Origin: Roridomyces roridus
Taxonomy: Eukaryota > Basidiomycota > Agaricomycetes > Agaricales > Mycenaceae
DNA length: 27,416 nucleotides
Assembly (NCBI GenBank): GCA_029378245.1
Contig: JARKIF010000337.1
Location: 1-27,416 of the forward strand
Direction of reading: 5' to 3'
The first letter of the stretch is position 1. The number at the start of each line of letters is the position of its first letter. Of this stretch, positions 19,414 through 27,416 are shown in pieces. The position numbers and the translations under genes were made by a program. Under the pieces are notes generated by a model. The model saw nothing but the letters and a program-made list of their open reading frames with translations, was not told the DNA's origin and ran no database searches.

Positions 19414-20379
19414 TGTCGATACGTATAACAATACTCCGAAATATCGTCCTGGCTTGACTTGGCCACGATACTCGGTGAGTGGGGATCTAGACCAAAAGAG
19501 TGCTTGCAAACCGTCCAACTATCTGGAAAGCGAACTCGAATGGAGAAAGACAGATGTCTTTTGGGAGTGGCGGAATGTACGTGGTACGTGGGTTTGTTCG
19601 TGATACGCGAAATGAGGTACTGAAGTCCTGTAATAACAGAACGTCAATGGATACGACGAAGAATGTACTCTTCGTGAGTAGATTCGAGCGAGTAAGACGG
19701 GAGGGCAAATATGGCAGAAAGCAGAGTCGTAGGAGGTTATTCTCTCCTTGGACAGATGTTTGGAAGCACTAGGCAAATTCTCTTTGCGATAGAGAATGAT
19801 GGGTAGAAATGTGACATTCACTACTACATACATCTTGGCTTATATACGGCCAGAGACCCAAATAGAGGAAACAAACAATGAAACAATGAAAATGCAACCA
19901 AGAGATTATCAGTGGATAAAACGAAGAGCCAGTGTAAATGGGGATGTTCCTGAATGCAGGGGTGACCGTGTAAAATCCAAAAGAGCCCAGGGAATTCGGT
20001 AGCGGTCGTGCGTCCAATAGAAAGTCGAAACGCAGAGTCATCTGCCCATTTTGTCCGCATGGTGCCCGGAAATGTATTTCTTGCGGCGGCTCGGGGTTCT
20101 AATGAATGCAGGGTCACATGCTTCCATAGAGAAGTAAAAGGTTTAGGGTATAGGTCGGGCGGCCGAGCGAAACGATGTTTTCCAAAACCCGATCGGAAAT
20201 TGCCGAACACTTTTCCATGGTTCGATCCCAGCCGTGTGCATGCGCGCACAACTCATATTCCAGTAGAATGAAACATATGGAATCACTGGCACATTGGAAG
20301 GAATCGTGAATGGATTGTGGATGTGAGGGAATGGCAGTTCCGAGGGTATTTTCATGTAAAACCATGAAATGGTGTCACA
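19414..20379 (-). repeat. 5' LTR of the gypsy element (right copy)
   Basis: 966 bp, matching 9169-10136 base for base except for about ten one-base homopolymer length differences and no substitutions that I can find. Its minus-strand start is TGTGACACC, and it carries the same TATATAAG box. Confidence 0.95.
19840..19846 (-). promoter_or_regulatory. TATA-like box in the right (5') LTR
   Basis: TATATAA on the minus strand in the LTR that would drive transcription of the element. Gag begins roughly 540 bp downstream. Confidence 0.45.
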
Positions 20380-20383
20380 GCGC
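20380..20383. repeat. Target-site duplication, right copy (GCGC)
   Basis: Follows the CA end of the right LTR and matches 9165-9168. The host codons continue ATG CGC across the site and, on the left side, GGG AGG CCG. Confidence 0.8.
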
Positions 20384-21801
20384 ATAGCTGCAATTTGCCT
20401 ATCCATAGAAACAAGGACCCAGAATCCCCGCTTCCAGAGTTCCTCCTCCGCCGTCGGCCTCGCGCCCCGCGATCGCGCGCGGTGAACGCCTACGTCCTGT
20501 GCCAACCTCAGGCCCAGACCGATGAGAGCCCAGCATGCGGATGGTGTCGAGGGTTCGAGGAAGATCGTCGCAAGCTAAGTACAGAGTCCATCAGAGCGAA
20601 ATCGAATAAGGGGGAGAAGCGACAAACAGCGTAATATTGCAAATGGTACAGCTTCGGCGGGGAGAAGAAGTGGTTGATAGTTTGAGGGACCTGGTCAAAA
20701 TATTTCCACCCACAGCGCAGAGACTCCTCCTCCGGTCCTAACACACTGTGATCGTCGGAATACCGCGAACCAATGGCGCACACGAGGAGGAGGACGGCGC
20801 CGAAATCGGGGTCGGTCGTGTGTAAATTGTCTTTGATGCATTTCTCTAGCGTCGGTCTGTGGAGGACCGGATAGAACAGGTTGACGTTGATGAAATATAG
20901 ATTGATGAGAGAGGCAAGGAGGTCTTGTTCTGGGAAGGCCAATGCCCCCTCGTGTGGGACTTTATCTTTTGTCTTGAAGCGCAGTGGCATCAGCAGATTT
21001 CACGACACAGTGAAGAACGTACAGGACTGTAGGACCAAAATTTCATACGTCGCGACTCCCAGTGGAGCTCCTTCTCCTCATATTCTTGTCGGAGAACGAC
21101 CACCGCCTTGGTCAACATGCTAGCGCTCGACTTGTCTTGAAACCGCTGGTGGTGTTCATTGAGTTCGAGATCGTCAATGTCCTTCTCCAGCTGGATATGC
21201 TCGAGATCTTCGGGGTGCGGTCCAGGGGGCCCGGAGATGCTCATAGCTCTGATTGTGAGAGCGGCAAGCTCTACACCGGGTCCGACGTCGGTGGTCGCCA
21301 AAGAATTTGAGGCCCCGAGAACGGCGGAATCGGCGCTCCATCCAAACTCCGGCGCGTCTTTGCCCGAAACCTACTGCGGATGTGAGTCAAACTACAAACC
21401 TCTTGGAATCCTTTCCTTGCGCAGAAGCTGCTCTGTCTTCTCCAACCGTGCCTCCAAGCCTTGAACGTAGCTATTCGATAACCTCCAGCATATGTAGGTA
21501 TACGGACGATGTGACTCACGTTTCCCGTTTTGCGACAGCCCCATAGTAAGTGCACGGGACACCATTCTCTACGCATGTACTGCATCTGTGCTCTGACATG
21601 CGCAGTCCGTCGCCTGGTAATAACGGAGATCAGTACCTGTAAGCAAAGGGAATGCGGAGTACTGACACGCTTCTGCGAAGTTGGCTCAGTCGTGGATGAA
21701 GGGTTAATACGACGAGACGCACTTCGTTTGCGTCTGCACAAATCGCAGGCACGTTGAACCCGCCTTTTCTTGGCTGGTACAGCAGAGTGGTCAGAGGACA
21801 T
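20380..21801 (-). pseudogene. Zn2Cys6 transcription factor, N-terminal half (truncated by the gypsy insertion)
   Basis: This is the DNA-binding half of a nuclear fungal transcription factor. The ATG at 21801 opens MSSDHSAVPAKKRRVQRACD. The Zn2Cys6 cluster shows CDLC, then after intron sequence LRMSEHRCSTCVENGVPC (about 21595-21545). Five of six cysteines are plain; the third should fall at the splice junction before DG-LRM and I cannot fix it. The linker/coiled coil YVQGLEARLEKTEQLLRK (about 21475-21417) follows an intron with a GTGAGT donor. Then come LNEHHQRFQDKSSASML and WESRRMKFW (to about 21045), and the regulatory domain LINLYFINVNLFYPVLHRPT with FGAVLLLVCAIGSRYSDDHS (about 20925-20740). 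The half ends EEELWKRGFWVLVSMDRQIA at the insertion point. The remainder lies at 7439-9168. Transcription from its promoter would run straight into the element's 5' LTR, so the product would be truncated. Confidence 0.85.
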
Positions 21802-22025
21802 GGTGGGAGAAGGCAAGATGCTGTGCGAGGTGCCGTGATTAGGGAATCGATCAGATACCACAATCGTACCAAACATCATCACGCTTCACCTGCCCTTTTT
21901 CATGAAACCCACAAGCGCAACGCCATCTGAAGATGCAATGAAATCAGGCTCTGTAATCCAAGTCTTCGTTGAACCAAATACTCCTCGAGGCCTCAAGCTC
22001 AAGACTCATAGCCCTTTCTTTTTGG
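21802..22025. other. Upstream region of the transcription factor gene
   Basis: The promoter region of the minus-strand transcription factor should lie here. No gene is visible, and I see no clear TATA box or operator. The sequence passes into the tRNA-like array, whose first flanking module starts at 22026. Confidence 0.35.
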
Positions 22026-22093
22026 TTCCCGAGTAAGCATGGCCTTTCTGCTTGAAATAGTGTCCACTCCAAAGCCACTAACTAAAATCCAAC

Positions 22094-22181
22094 GTCAACG
22101 TGGGGTAAGAAACCCGCTCTCAATCAATGAGATACAAGGTTCTACTTGAGAGAGCTGGTGGTTCGAATCCACCTGATGACA
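22094..22181 (+). ncRNA. tRNA-like core, copy 1
   Basis: 88 nt. Acceptor-like ends GTCAACG/TGATGAC pair at 6 of 7 positions including one G-T. The D-stem is GGGT/ACCC with a 5-nt loop AAGAA. The T-arm is GGTGG-TTCGAAT-CCACC, a perfect B-box. A TCTC/GAGA stem with a 7-nt loop lies in the anticodon position but lacks T33. TTTT is at 22205-22208. Confidence 0.5.
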
Positions 22182-22303
22182 TACTGCTGTTCTCAACATT
22201 CCTCTTTTGAGCCCCAAGACACCGCAATCGTAGTCAATCCAAAATTCGTAAGTACCCTGAAGGAAGTAGTACGGCTTCCACTGACGTCCGAACTAATCCA
22301 ACA

Positions 22304-22390
22304 GTCAACGTGGGGTAAGAAACCCGCTCGCAATCAATGGAATAGCATGTTCTACTTGGAGGGCTGGTGGTTCGATTCCACCCGAGGACA
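22304..22390 (+). ncRNA. tRNA-like core, copy 2
   Basis: 87 nt. Same D-stem; T-arm loop TTCGATT; 3' end CGAGGAC-A. The anticodon-position stem is not paired. A T5 run lies at 22439-22443. Confidence 0.45.
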
Positions 22391-22541
22391 AAATTCTCTC
22401 CAACATCAGTGAGATACTGCTAATACTCGTACCCCTTCTTTTTGTTCCCGAGTAAGTACATAAAGTCTAGCCTTACCGCGCAGAGTCGCTTCTACTCCAC
22501 TGACGTCCGAAATTCAATCGACTGGTCAACGCCGTCCGACC

Positions 22542-22639
22542 GTCAACGTGGGGTAAGAAACCCGCTCGCAATCAATGGAATAGGATTTTACAGCCTAATT
22601 GAGACTCGGGAACTGGTGGTTCGAATCCACCCGCGGACC
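22542..22639 (+). ncRNA. tRNA-like core, copy 3
   Basis: 98 nt, with a longer middle region than copies 1 and 2. The T-arm is intact and the 3' end is CGCGGAC. There is no T4 run close downstream, so this copy is a poorer candidate for transcription. Confidence 0.4.
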
Positions 22640-22963
22640 TGGGGCATTCGTAGTCTCGGGACCAGACTCTAGTACAACTGACGATCAAGTAGTTTCGTAT
22701 GAATGCGACCCATGTGCATACTCATTCCAAACCGAAATACAGTGCCAGCGTCGAGCGAAAGAGAAAACATACACAGTCATTCTCAAGCCAAAATGCTTCC
22801 CGAGTAAGTATAGCCCTTGCCGTTGAAAGTCGCGTCTACTCCACTGAAGTTCGAACTAAATCCAACGTAAGAAACCTTGGTCTTCCCGAGTAAACTCACC
22901 CAATTTTGTCCACCCCGGACAGTCAAACTCGAGCTACCTAGCCTCCAATATTTCGACTCGATC

Positions 22964-22989
22964 ACGATTCCTCACTTGTTAGGAATCGT
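22964..22989. repeat. Perfect 9-bp hairpin followed by a T run
   Basis: ACGATTCCT and AGGAATCGT flank an 8-base loop, and TTCTTTTT follows directly. It lies between the truncated array unit and the unrepeated stretch. No function can be assigned. Confidence 0.35.
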
Positions 22990-23690
22990 TCTTTTTATCC
23001 CCCCTTTGCCATCAAAATACCTCCCCACATGACCTCGCCACCGGCTGATTGTCGGAATTACCGCCGGCATCTCCCAGTGATAAGATCTTGGTGACCCGCG
23101 TTCGGATGTGGCGATTGCCGCCCCGGCAACTCTGATCTGAATTGATCGCAGAGTGACTGACCTCGGCCTGCCCACCGGCATCATCGAGTCGTCGAAAATG
23201 ATTCGGCCGCATATGCCACTGTTATTACTCGGCTGCCTGGGGTTTACATTTGATTATGCTTGCCCTGGGTGTCGGTATCACTTCGGCTTGTCTCGGCATC
23301 CATGTCCCCAATTGCAACTCCGGTTCACTCGAGTCAGGTCACAAGAGGCACAAATTCGAACGAAGAATCGGACTGCGTCCTGGGACGAGCCTGAGCCTTG
23401 ATTTGAGCAAGCAATCCCCTTGTTGCCAGTCCGGACCGTCCGGTTGCGATACAAGCCGACGACGGAAACGTAAGTACTTGTGTTGATCGATCAAGCAAAT
23501 GAGCCATTTGGAATGTGGTTGATGTGGGTGAGAGCATGACTCACTCAATTCGGCAAACGTACAAACGTAGACTCTGTAGAACGAAGAAGCGTACCCGTCC
23601 GCCGTAATGTGGAAGATCTGAACCGGAGGTGAGTGAGACACACATCAATTATGAAGATTCCAAAGCTGGAATCGTGCCTGCCATGCGGAG
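22990..23690. other. Unrepeated interval inside the array, no supported gene
   Basis: Short frames on both strands reach 60-100 codons but none reads as a known protein. The segment separates array copies 1-3 from copies 4-7 and may be an insertion into the array or an older gene remnant. Confidence 0.35.
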
Positions 23691-23870
23691 CCACTTCAAT
23701 GGCCTCAAGTGTATGGGACGCTGGGTGCGTATCGTAATGTCTACTGCGAGAGGTTGAAACCTTTCTTTTAGTCAGTCCCGAGTGGTTTCCCATCCTTTCC
23801 GTACCATTCGGTGCGATCGATGTCCGTCTCTGTGCCAATGCTTTTCGCGAACTGAAGTGTGGCCTTTCCG
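23690..23870 (-). pseudogene. Coding fragment related to 2345-2535
   Basis: The minus strand reads IGTETDIDRTEWYGKDGKP near 23795-23845 and RYAPSVPYT near 23715-23740, in the same order and spacing as the relatives at 2.4-2.5 kb. The stretch between them may be an intron or decay. No start, stop or family was identified. Confidence 0.3.
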
Positions 23871-23916
23871 CTCAAAGTAGCCTCTATTCCACGCCCATCC
23901 CAACTGAAATCCAACA

Positions 23917-24006
23917 GTCAACGTGGGGTAAGAATTTAAACCCGCTCCCAGGCAATGGTCCACTGCTGTCAGAACCAGAGTTGGTGGTTCGATTCCACCT
24001 GAGACA
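23917..24006 (+). ncRNA. tRNA-like core, copy 4
   Basis: 90 nt. The D-loop is longer by inserted bases (AAGAATTTAA). The T-arm 5' strand has one changed base (TGGTGG preserved). The 3' acceptor strand is one base short. T5 is at 24027-24031. Confidence 0.4.
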
Positions 24007-24242
24007 TGAATGAGAGACAGTGGACATTTTTGACGCAGGTACCGCGCGCATACTCATTCCAAAGCAATTACAAAGGGAAACACAATGCCAGCCAAGAGAA
24101 ACACAATAGAAATTTCTAGACAAGTCATAATACCGGGACCCTTCCCTTTCTTTTTTCTGGTCCCAAGTGAGTATGGCCTTGCCGCTCAAAGTCGATGTCG
24201 CCACTACTCCAAGGCCACTCACGTCCGAGATTCAATCCAACA

Positions 24243-24334
24243 GTCAACGTGGGGTAAGGAACCCGCTCCCAATCGATGGGATAGAATGTTGACGCCTACT
24301 TGAAGAGCTGGTGGTTCGATTCCACCCGAGGACA
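24243..24334 (+). ncRNA. tRNA-like core, copy 5
   Basis: 92 nt. D-loop AAGGA; a TCCC/GGGA stem closes a 7-nt loop in the anticodon position; T-loop TTCGATT. The 3' end is CGAGGAC-A. TTTT is at 24358-24361. Confidence 0.45.
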
Positions 24335-24520
24335 TAAGGACTTTCTGTGCGTTTCGATTTTGACGCAGATGAGACCTAACGATAGCCTCAACACAAGAGT
24401 GATTCCAAAACCAAGAGACTACCAGTCGTCGTATCCTTCCTTTTTCATTGTTCCCGAGTATTTGTGGCTCTTACCGCTCAAAGTCATGTCTATCCCACTG
24501 ACGTTGAAACAGATCCAACA

Positions 24521-24617
24521 GTCAACGTGGGGTAAGAAACCCGCTCCCAATGAATGGAATAGGAAGGATGTCGCAGTCTACTTGAGAGAGCTGGTGGTTC
24601 GAATCCACCCGATGACA
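24521..24617 (+). ncRNA. tRNA-like core, copy 6
   Basis: 97 nt. Acceptor GTCAACG/CGATGAC with a single A-A mismatch, the best pairing in the set. The T-arm is perfect and TTTT lies at 24649-24652. Confidence 0.5.
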
Positions 24618-24727
24618 TGCCGGCGCTGTCAGCGTTTCTGTGCGATTATTTTAGTGTTGACTTGAAAACGCAATTCATTCCAAACCAAAAAAGACTACCA
24701 ATACTCGTTGAATAACTCGTAGCAAGA

Positions 24728-24822
24728 GTCAATGTGGGGTAAGACACCCGCTCCCAGTCAATATTATGGCAGGATGGTGTAGCCTACTTGGAGAGCTCGT
24801 GGTTCGAATCCACCCGATGACA
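24728..24822 (+). ncRNA. tRNA-like core, copy 7
   Basis: 95 nt. The 5' strand is GTCAATG and the D-loop AAGAC. The T-stem has one C-C mismatch (CGTGG/CCACC). T5 is at 24844-24848. Confidence 0.42.
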
Positions 24823-24905
24823 TAGGGCGCAATATTCATTGACTTTTTGACGCACGTCCACCAAGTAAAACCCAATAGTCATTCCAAACCAACGCCTTAC
24901 TAGTA

Positions 24906-26449
24906 CTACCAATACTCATACCCCTCCCTCCCCTCCTCAACACAACCCTCCGCCTCCCGCCTCCCCCTCCCATGAGTCTGACGCACACTCTTAACAGAAT
25001 AAACACTCCCCCCACTCTCCCTCGCCACATTCGGCGGCCTCTTGATCAACGGCGCCTCCGAACACCTCGACACACCCCCAATCGACACCCCATTACCACC
25101 CTCCAAAGTCGAAATCGTCAACGCACCCGTCGACTCTCCCCAATCCGTAGCTTTCCCAATCCCATAATACGCAGGATCAGGAACGTTCAACCGCCCAGAA
25201 TCACTCATCCTCGAAGACGCAGCCGAAGACGAAGAGAAGGATCCATCCCACCCGCGGAATCGAGCCCACCCAGCCTCCCTCCTCTCCCTCGCCATACTCG
25301 GCGCGCGCGTAAGCCGGTCAACGTCATCCTCCACCACAGGACTGAGCGCCCCACCACGAACGCCCGTGACAACTTGCAGCGCACCAAGTACACTCGCACG
25401 TAAAGCCTGACCCCACCCTCCTTCCTGCTGCTGTGGTTGTTCGGCGGGTGGAAGATCATGATTCCGATTACGCGGCGTAGATTCAGGCGCACCCAACGTA
25501 CCCCACCCGCCTTCGAGCGTCCTATACGGCTCCTGATACCCCTCATCCGCATCATGCGCATTAGCAACCCACAGAGGCCCCAAAGTCGCTGCACTATGCG
25601 AAGTCGAGCGTATACTCCCCGTCCGACTACTCTGCTGACGAACGACGCTCTGCCTTTGACACGGATGCACGGGTAGAGGACGACCACGAGGAGTAGCAGA
25701 CGTCATCGCTCCAGGAGGCGGTAGTGGTAACGGGCTCTGCGTACGCGGACCAGGGAGGATCATCGGGGGTATGAACATCGGGGCAGCACCAGCAGGAGGA
25801 GGGAGTGGATACGCCGTGATTCAGCGAGAGGAGGGTGCGTGTAGCCGTCGACGAAGGGATTCGAGTTATCCTCGGGATTCGTGTGGGCTGGATCGACAGA
25901 GGCACGGTGTGGATGAGGCGCGCCGAATGGAGTCTGATACGGCAGGTCGGAGCTGGCGAGAGAGTGGGCTGTTGACGGACGTCGGGCGATAAAGCTCTCG
26001 CTACGCTTGGGCTCTCCGACGTCACGGTCACCGGTGAGGGAATACACCGAATGCACGGGAGGCGGGATCAAGCCTCCTCCTTGGCCCTGCTCCTCACCCT
26101 CCTTGGGCTCCCGGTCGACGTCGAGCACGACGGGGTCCCATCGGATCTTGTCGACAGCGCGATTGCGAGTAGAGCGCAGACGGACAAAGTACGCAATGGT
26201 GACGCAGATGCAGGCAACCCCGATGAGCGTGCCGAGGGCGATGGCTGCGTCAAAGGGGACGCCATGCGAAAGGGTCTGGGGGCCATTACCGCTGCTTGAC
26301 GCGGAAGGAGAGGCGAGAGCGACGGGCGAGGGCGAGGAGGAGGATGATGGAGCTGACGAGGAGGCTGCGCTCGAGCTGGGGGCACTCGAGGAGGAAGGGA
26401 GGGCAGAGGAGGGCAGCGAGGATGATGACGTCGTCGAGAGCCTGGACAC
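24906..26449 (-). CDS. Single-pass membrane protein with Ser-rich ectodomain (one frame change)
   Basis: From the methionine at 26449 the protein starts with a ~50-residue serine/proline-rich stretch, typical of an O-glycosylated extracellular stalk. A membrane helix follows (AIALGTLIGVACICVTIAYF, about 26240-26180) with a basic stop-transfer (VRLRSTRNR). The long cytoplasmic tail includes RWDPVVLDVDREPKEGEEQ, SVYSLTGDRDVG, NPEDNSNPFVDGYTHPP, NPDPAYYGIG-like blocks and SSSSAASSRMSDSGRLNVPD. It ends at EGYEYW with a TAG just at the edge of the repeat array. Two frames must be joined at about 25800-25815, inside a CTCCCTCCTCC run, so a missing C is likely. No signal peptide is visible in this frame; the true N-terminus probably lies upstream, near 26500-26700, behind an intron or base error. 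The role is unknown; the layout resembles surface sensor or cell-wall proteins. Confidence 0.6.
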
Positions 26450-27416
26450 ACTCCGTCCGCAAATGACCGCGTATGACTCCTCGTGTGATGCCGCGTGGTC
26501 TCAGAAACTCGGCACGAGTGGGGGTACTTGCTGCGTTGCCTGAGGCGCATGCTCCTGGGGTAAGACTTGCGAGGGTGGAGCGACGTAAGTATGGGACGGT
26601 CTGCATCAGGACAATGTCAGACTCGCCCGATTGGAAGACCACTGATTTCGAGCTGAGGCGTGGGGTAGCGTAGTGCAGTGTGGATCGTCTTGGCATGCCA
26701 GTGGGAGACTTTTGGACTCGCGGAAACGTAGAATGCGTGAAATATCTCGTAGAAAGGATGAGGTGTGGGAGAAAATGGGATCGGTCGACCTGCGACGATG
26801 TTATGGGAAGAGAGAAGAGTATGGAAAAAGGAGGCTGACCGTGTCTCTCGATCGTCTCATGTGGTCGACTCAGCCCCTCCAGCACATCCTCTCCTCCGCT
26901 CTCGTGTCCATGTCCATCACCATTCGGGCATCGACCAGGGTCCAGCAGGCTTACTCATTGGCTTGACCTTGACGAATTCTTGTCCAATGCGAGCGTCTAC
27001 TTCATCGTGCTACGCACATGTGCCAAGGGGTAGCTGCGAGAACCGAGGCAGTCGATTGGTGGCATACGCAAGGCGTACGTCGGTAGACAATGGACTTGCC
27101 ATGGACGGCGGTGAAGAGGTGGATACAACGGATCACCTTTTGGTCCGAAGCGGATGCTCTCTCTCTTGACCACGACCACGACAATCTTACATACGGGTCT
27201 CACTCCTGCCCTGGGCCTCTCTGTACTTCCCAACATGCCTCGGGAAACTCTCTGCGGAAATTTGGTGAAAGTCGTGCCTTGATTCTTGAACCGATTCAAT
27301 CGAATGCCCCAGATAACTGGCCATGTTACACTCTCCAATAACTCGACGACCTCTCCAAAGTCATCTCAGCCCTTATGTCCGGCAAATCCATATACCGCCA
27401 GCTCCCTCGTTCGACT
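26450..27416. other. Right-edge stretch, no supported complete gene
   Basis: The part next to 26450 probably holds the first exon or promoter of the membrane protein gene. A minus-strand frame with MPRRSTLHYATPRL near 26694 is a possible start but does not connect in frame. Between 27000 and 27416 both strands have open frames of 80-110 codons without recognisable motifs. A plus-strand reading ending LDDLSKVISALMSGKSIYRQ runs off the window and could be the start of a neighbouring gene. Confidence 0.3.

Larger units (their letters stand above)
9169..20379 (-). mobile_element. Ty3/gypsy LTR retrotransposon, 11.2 kb, minus strand, inside the transcription factor gene
   Basis: A full-length element with two near-identical LTRs (9169-10136 and 19414-20379) and a 4-bp GCGC target duplication. 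Read on the minus strand the order is 5' LTR, primer-binding site candidate, gag (19298 down to about 17970) with a CCHC knuckle, aspartic protease (DTGS at about 17240), a ~3 kb region of unknown function, reverse transcriptase (about 13560-12550), RNase H (about 12540-11840), integrase (about 11580-10266) and 3' LTR. Protease-RT-RNaseH-integrase order defines the Ty3/gypsy superfamily. The element is long for the group because of the extra region between protease and RT. One-base frame changes separate most domains. Because the LTRs also differ only by such changes, many are probably sequencing errors in a young, possibly active copy. It lies in the same orientation as its host gene. Confidence 0.95.
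22026..24915 (+). repeat. Array of degenerate tRNA-like repeat units
   Basis: Seven tRNA-like cores on the plus strand start at 22094, 22304, 22542, 23917, 24243, 24521 and 24728. They are embedded in a longer unit. Upstream modules recur: TTCCCGAGTAAGTATGGCC (about 22026, 22445, 22797, 24160, 24451) and CCACTGACGTCCGAACTAAATCC-like (about 22279, 22498, 22845, 24217, 24495). Downstream, TTTTTGACGCA-like and ATTCCAAACCAA modules recur. A truncated unit with only the upstream modules lies at 22797-22895. The interval 22900-23640 is not repeated. Only the cores and flanking modules are conserved; spacers vary, so the array is old or fast-evolving. Confidence 0.8.

Noticed and set aside
9164..20384. 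A 5-bp target duplication
   Set aside because: The fifth base does not match on either side (CGCGC against GCGCA), and the host reading frame is continuous with four bases.
22094..22181. Functional tRNA gene (copy 1)
   Set aside because: The T-arm is perfect, but the D-loop is only 5 nt without GG, the A-box is poor, and the anticodon loop lacks T33, so no anticodon can be read with confidence.
22170..22300. C/D box snoRNA (TGATGA followed by CTGA)
   Set aside because: TGATGA occurs only in copy 1 as part of the acceptor-like end; the other copies read CGAGGA or CGCGGA, so the box is not conserved.
22964..22995. Rho-independent terminator
   Set aside because: A hairpin with a following T run resembles one, but that mechanism is bacterial and the context is a fungal nuclear genome.
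22094..24822. CRISPR-like array
   Set aside because: Spacing between cores is irregular (about 210 to over 1000 bp), cores are longer and more variable than CRISPR repeats, and the genome is eukaryotic.
26007..26543. Plus-strand acidic open frame
   Set aside because: It is the reverse shadow of the serine-rich minus-strand membrane protein; the GEGEEEDDGADEE run mirrors serine codons.

Overview
The window looks like nuclear DNA from a mushroom-forming basidiomycete (Agaricomycetes). The evidence is genes cut by short introns (about 45-65 bp, GT...AG), a Zn2Cys6 transcription factor of the fungal type, a NACHT-ATPase gene of the fungal NLR-like type, and a Ty3/gypsy retrotransposon whose gag, integrase and reverse transcriptase wording matches the long gypsy elements of agarics. 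This assignment rests on recognising family patterns, not on a database search.

Layout. 1-1523: two near-identical ~720 bp direct repeats separated by an AG-rich linker. 1524-2700: mostly unassigned, with short repeats and a decayed minus-strand coding fragment. 2789-3526: C-terminal part of a single-pass membrane protein. 4217-6867: a six-exon NACHT protein with an in-frame TGA. 6941-7290: an unidentified minus-strand coding fragment. 7439-9168 and 20380-21801: the two halves of one minus-strand Zn2Cys6 transcription factor gene, split by an 11.2 kb gypsy element (9169-20379, also minus strand) bounded by ~967 bp LTRs and a 4-bp GCGC target duplication. 22026-24915: an array of seven tRNA-like units with degenerate spacers. 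24906-26449: a second single-pass membrane protein on the minus strand. 26450-27416: no gene I can support.

The central biological event is the gypsy insertion. It lies inside the coding sequence of the transcription factor, just before the conserved GRP motif of the regulatory domain, and the reading frame is continuous across the target site if the element and one GCGC are disregarded. The LTRs differ only by single-base changes in homopolymer length, so the insertion is very young. The same type of one-base discrepancy runs through the retroelement genes, the flanking genes and the duplicated left edge. Many apparent frameshifts are therefore likely to be consensus errors of a long-read assembly and not biological decay.

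The most unusual structure is the tRNA-like array. Every unit keeps the T-arm/B-box, D-stem and acceptor-like ends while the middle varies, and most units are followed by a T4-T5 tract. This suggests a local Pol III or tRNA-derived repeat family that does not fit an ordinary tRNA.
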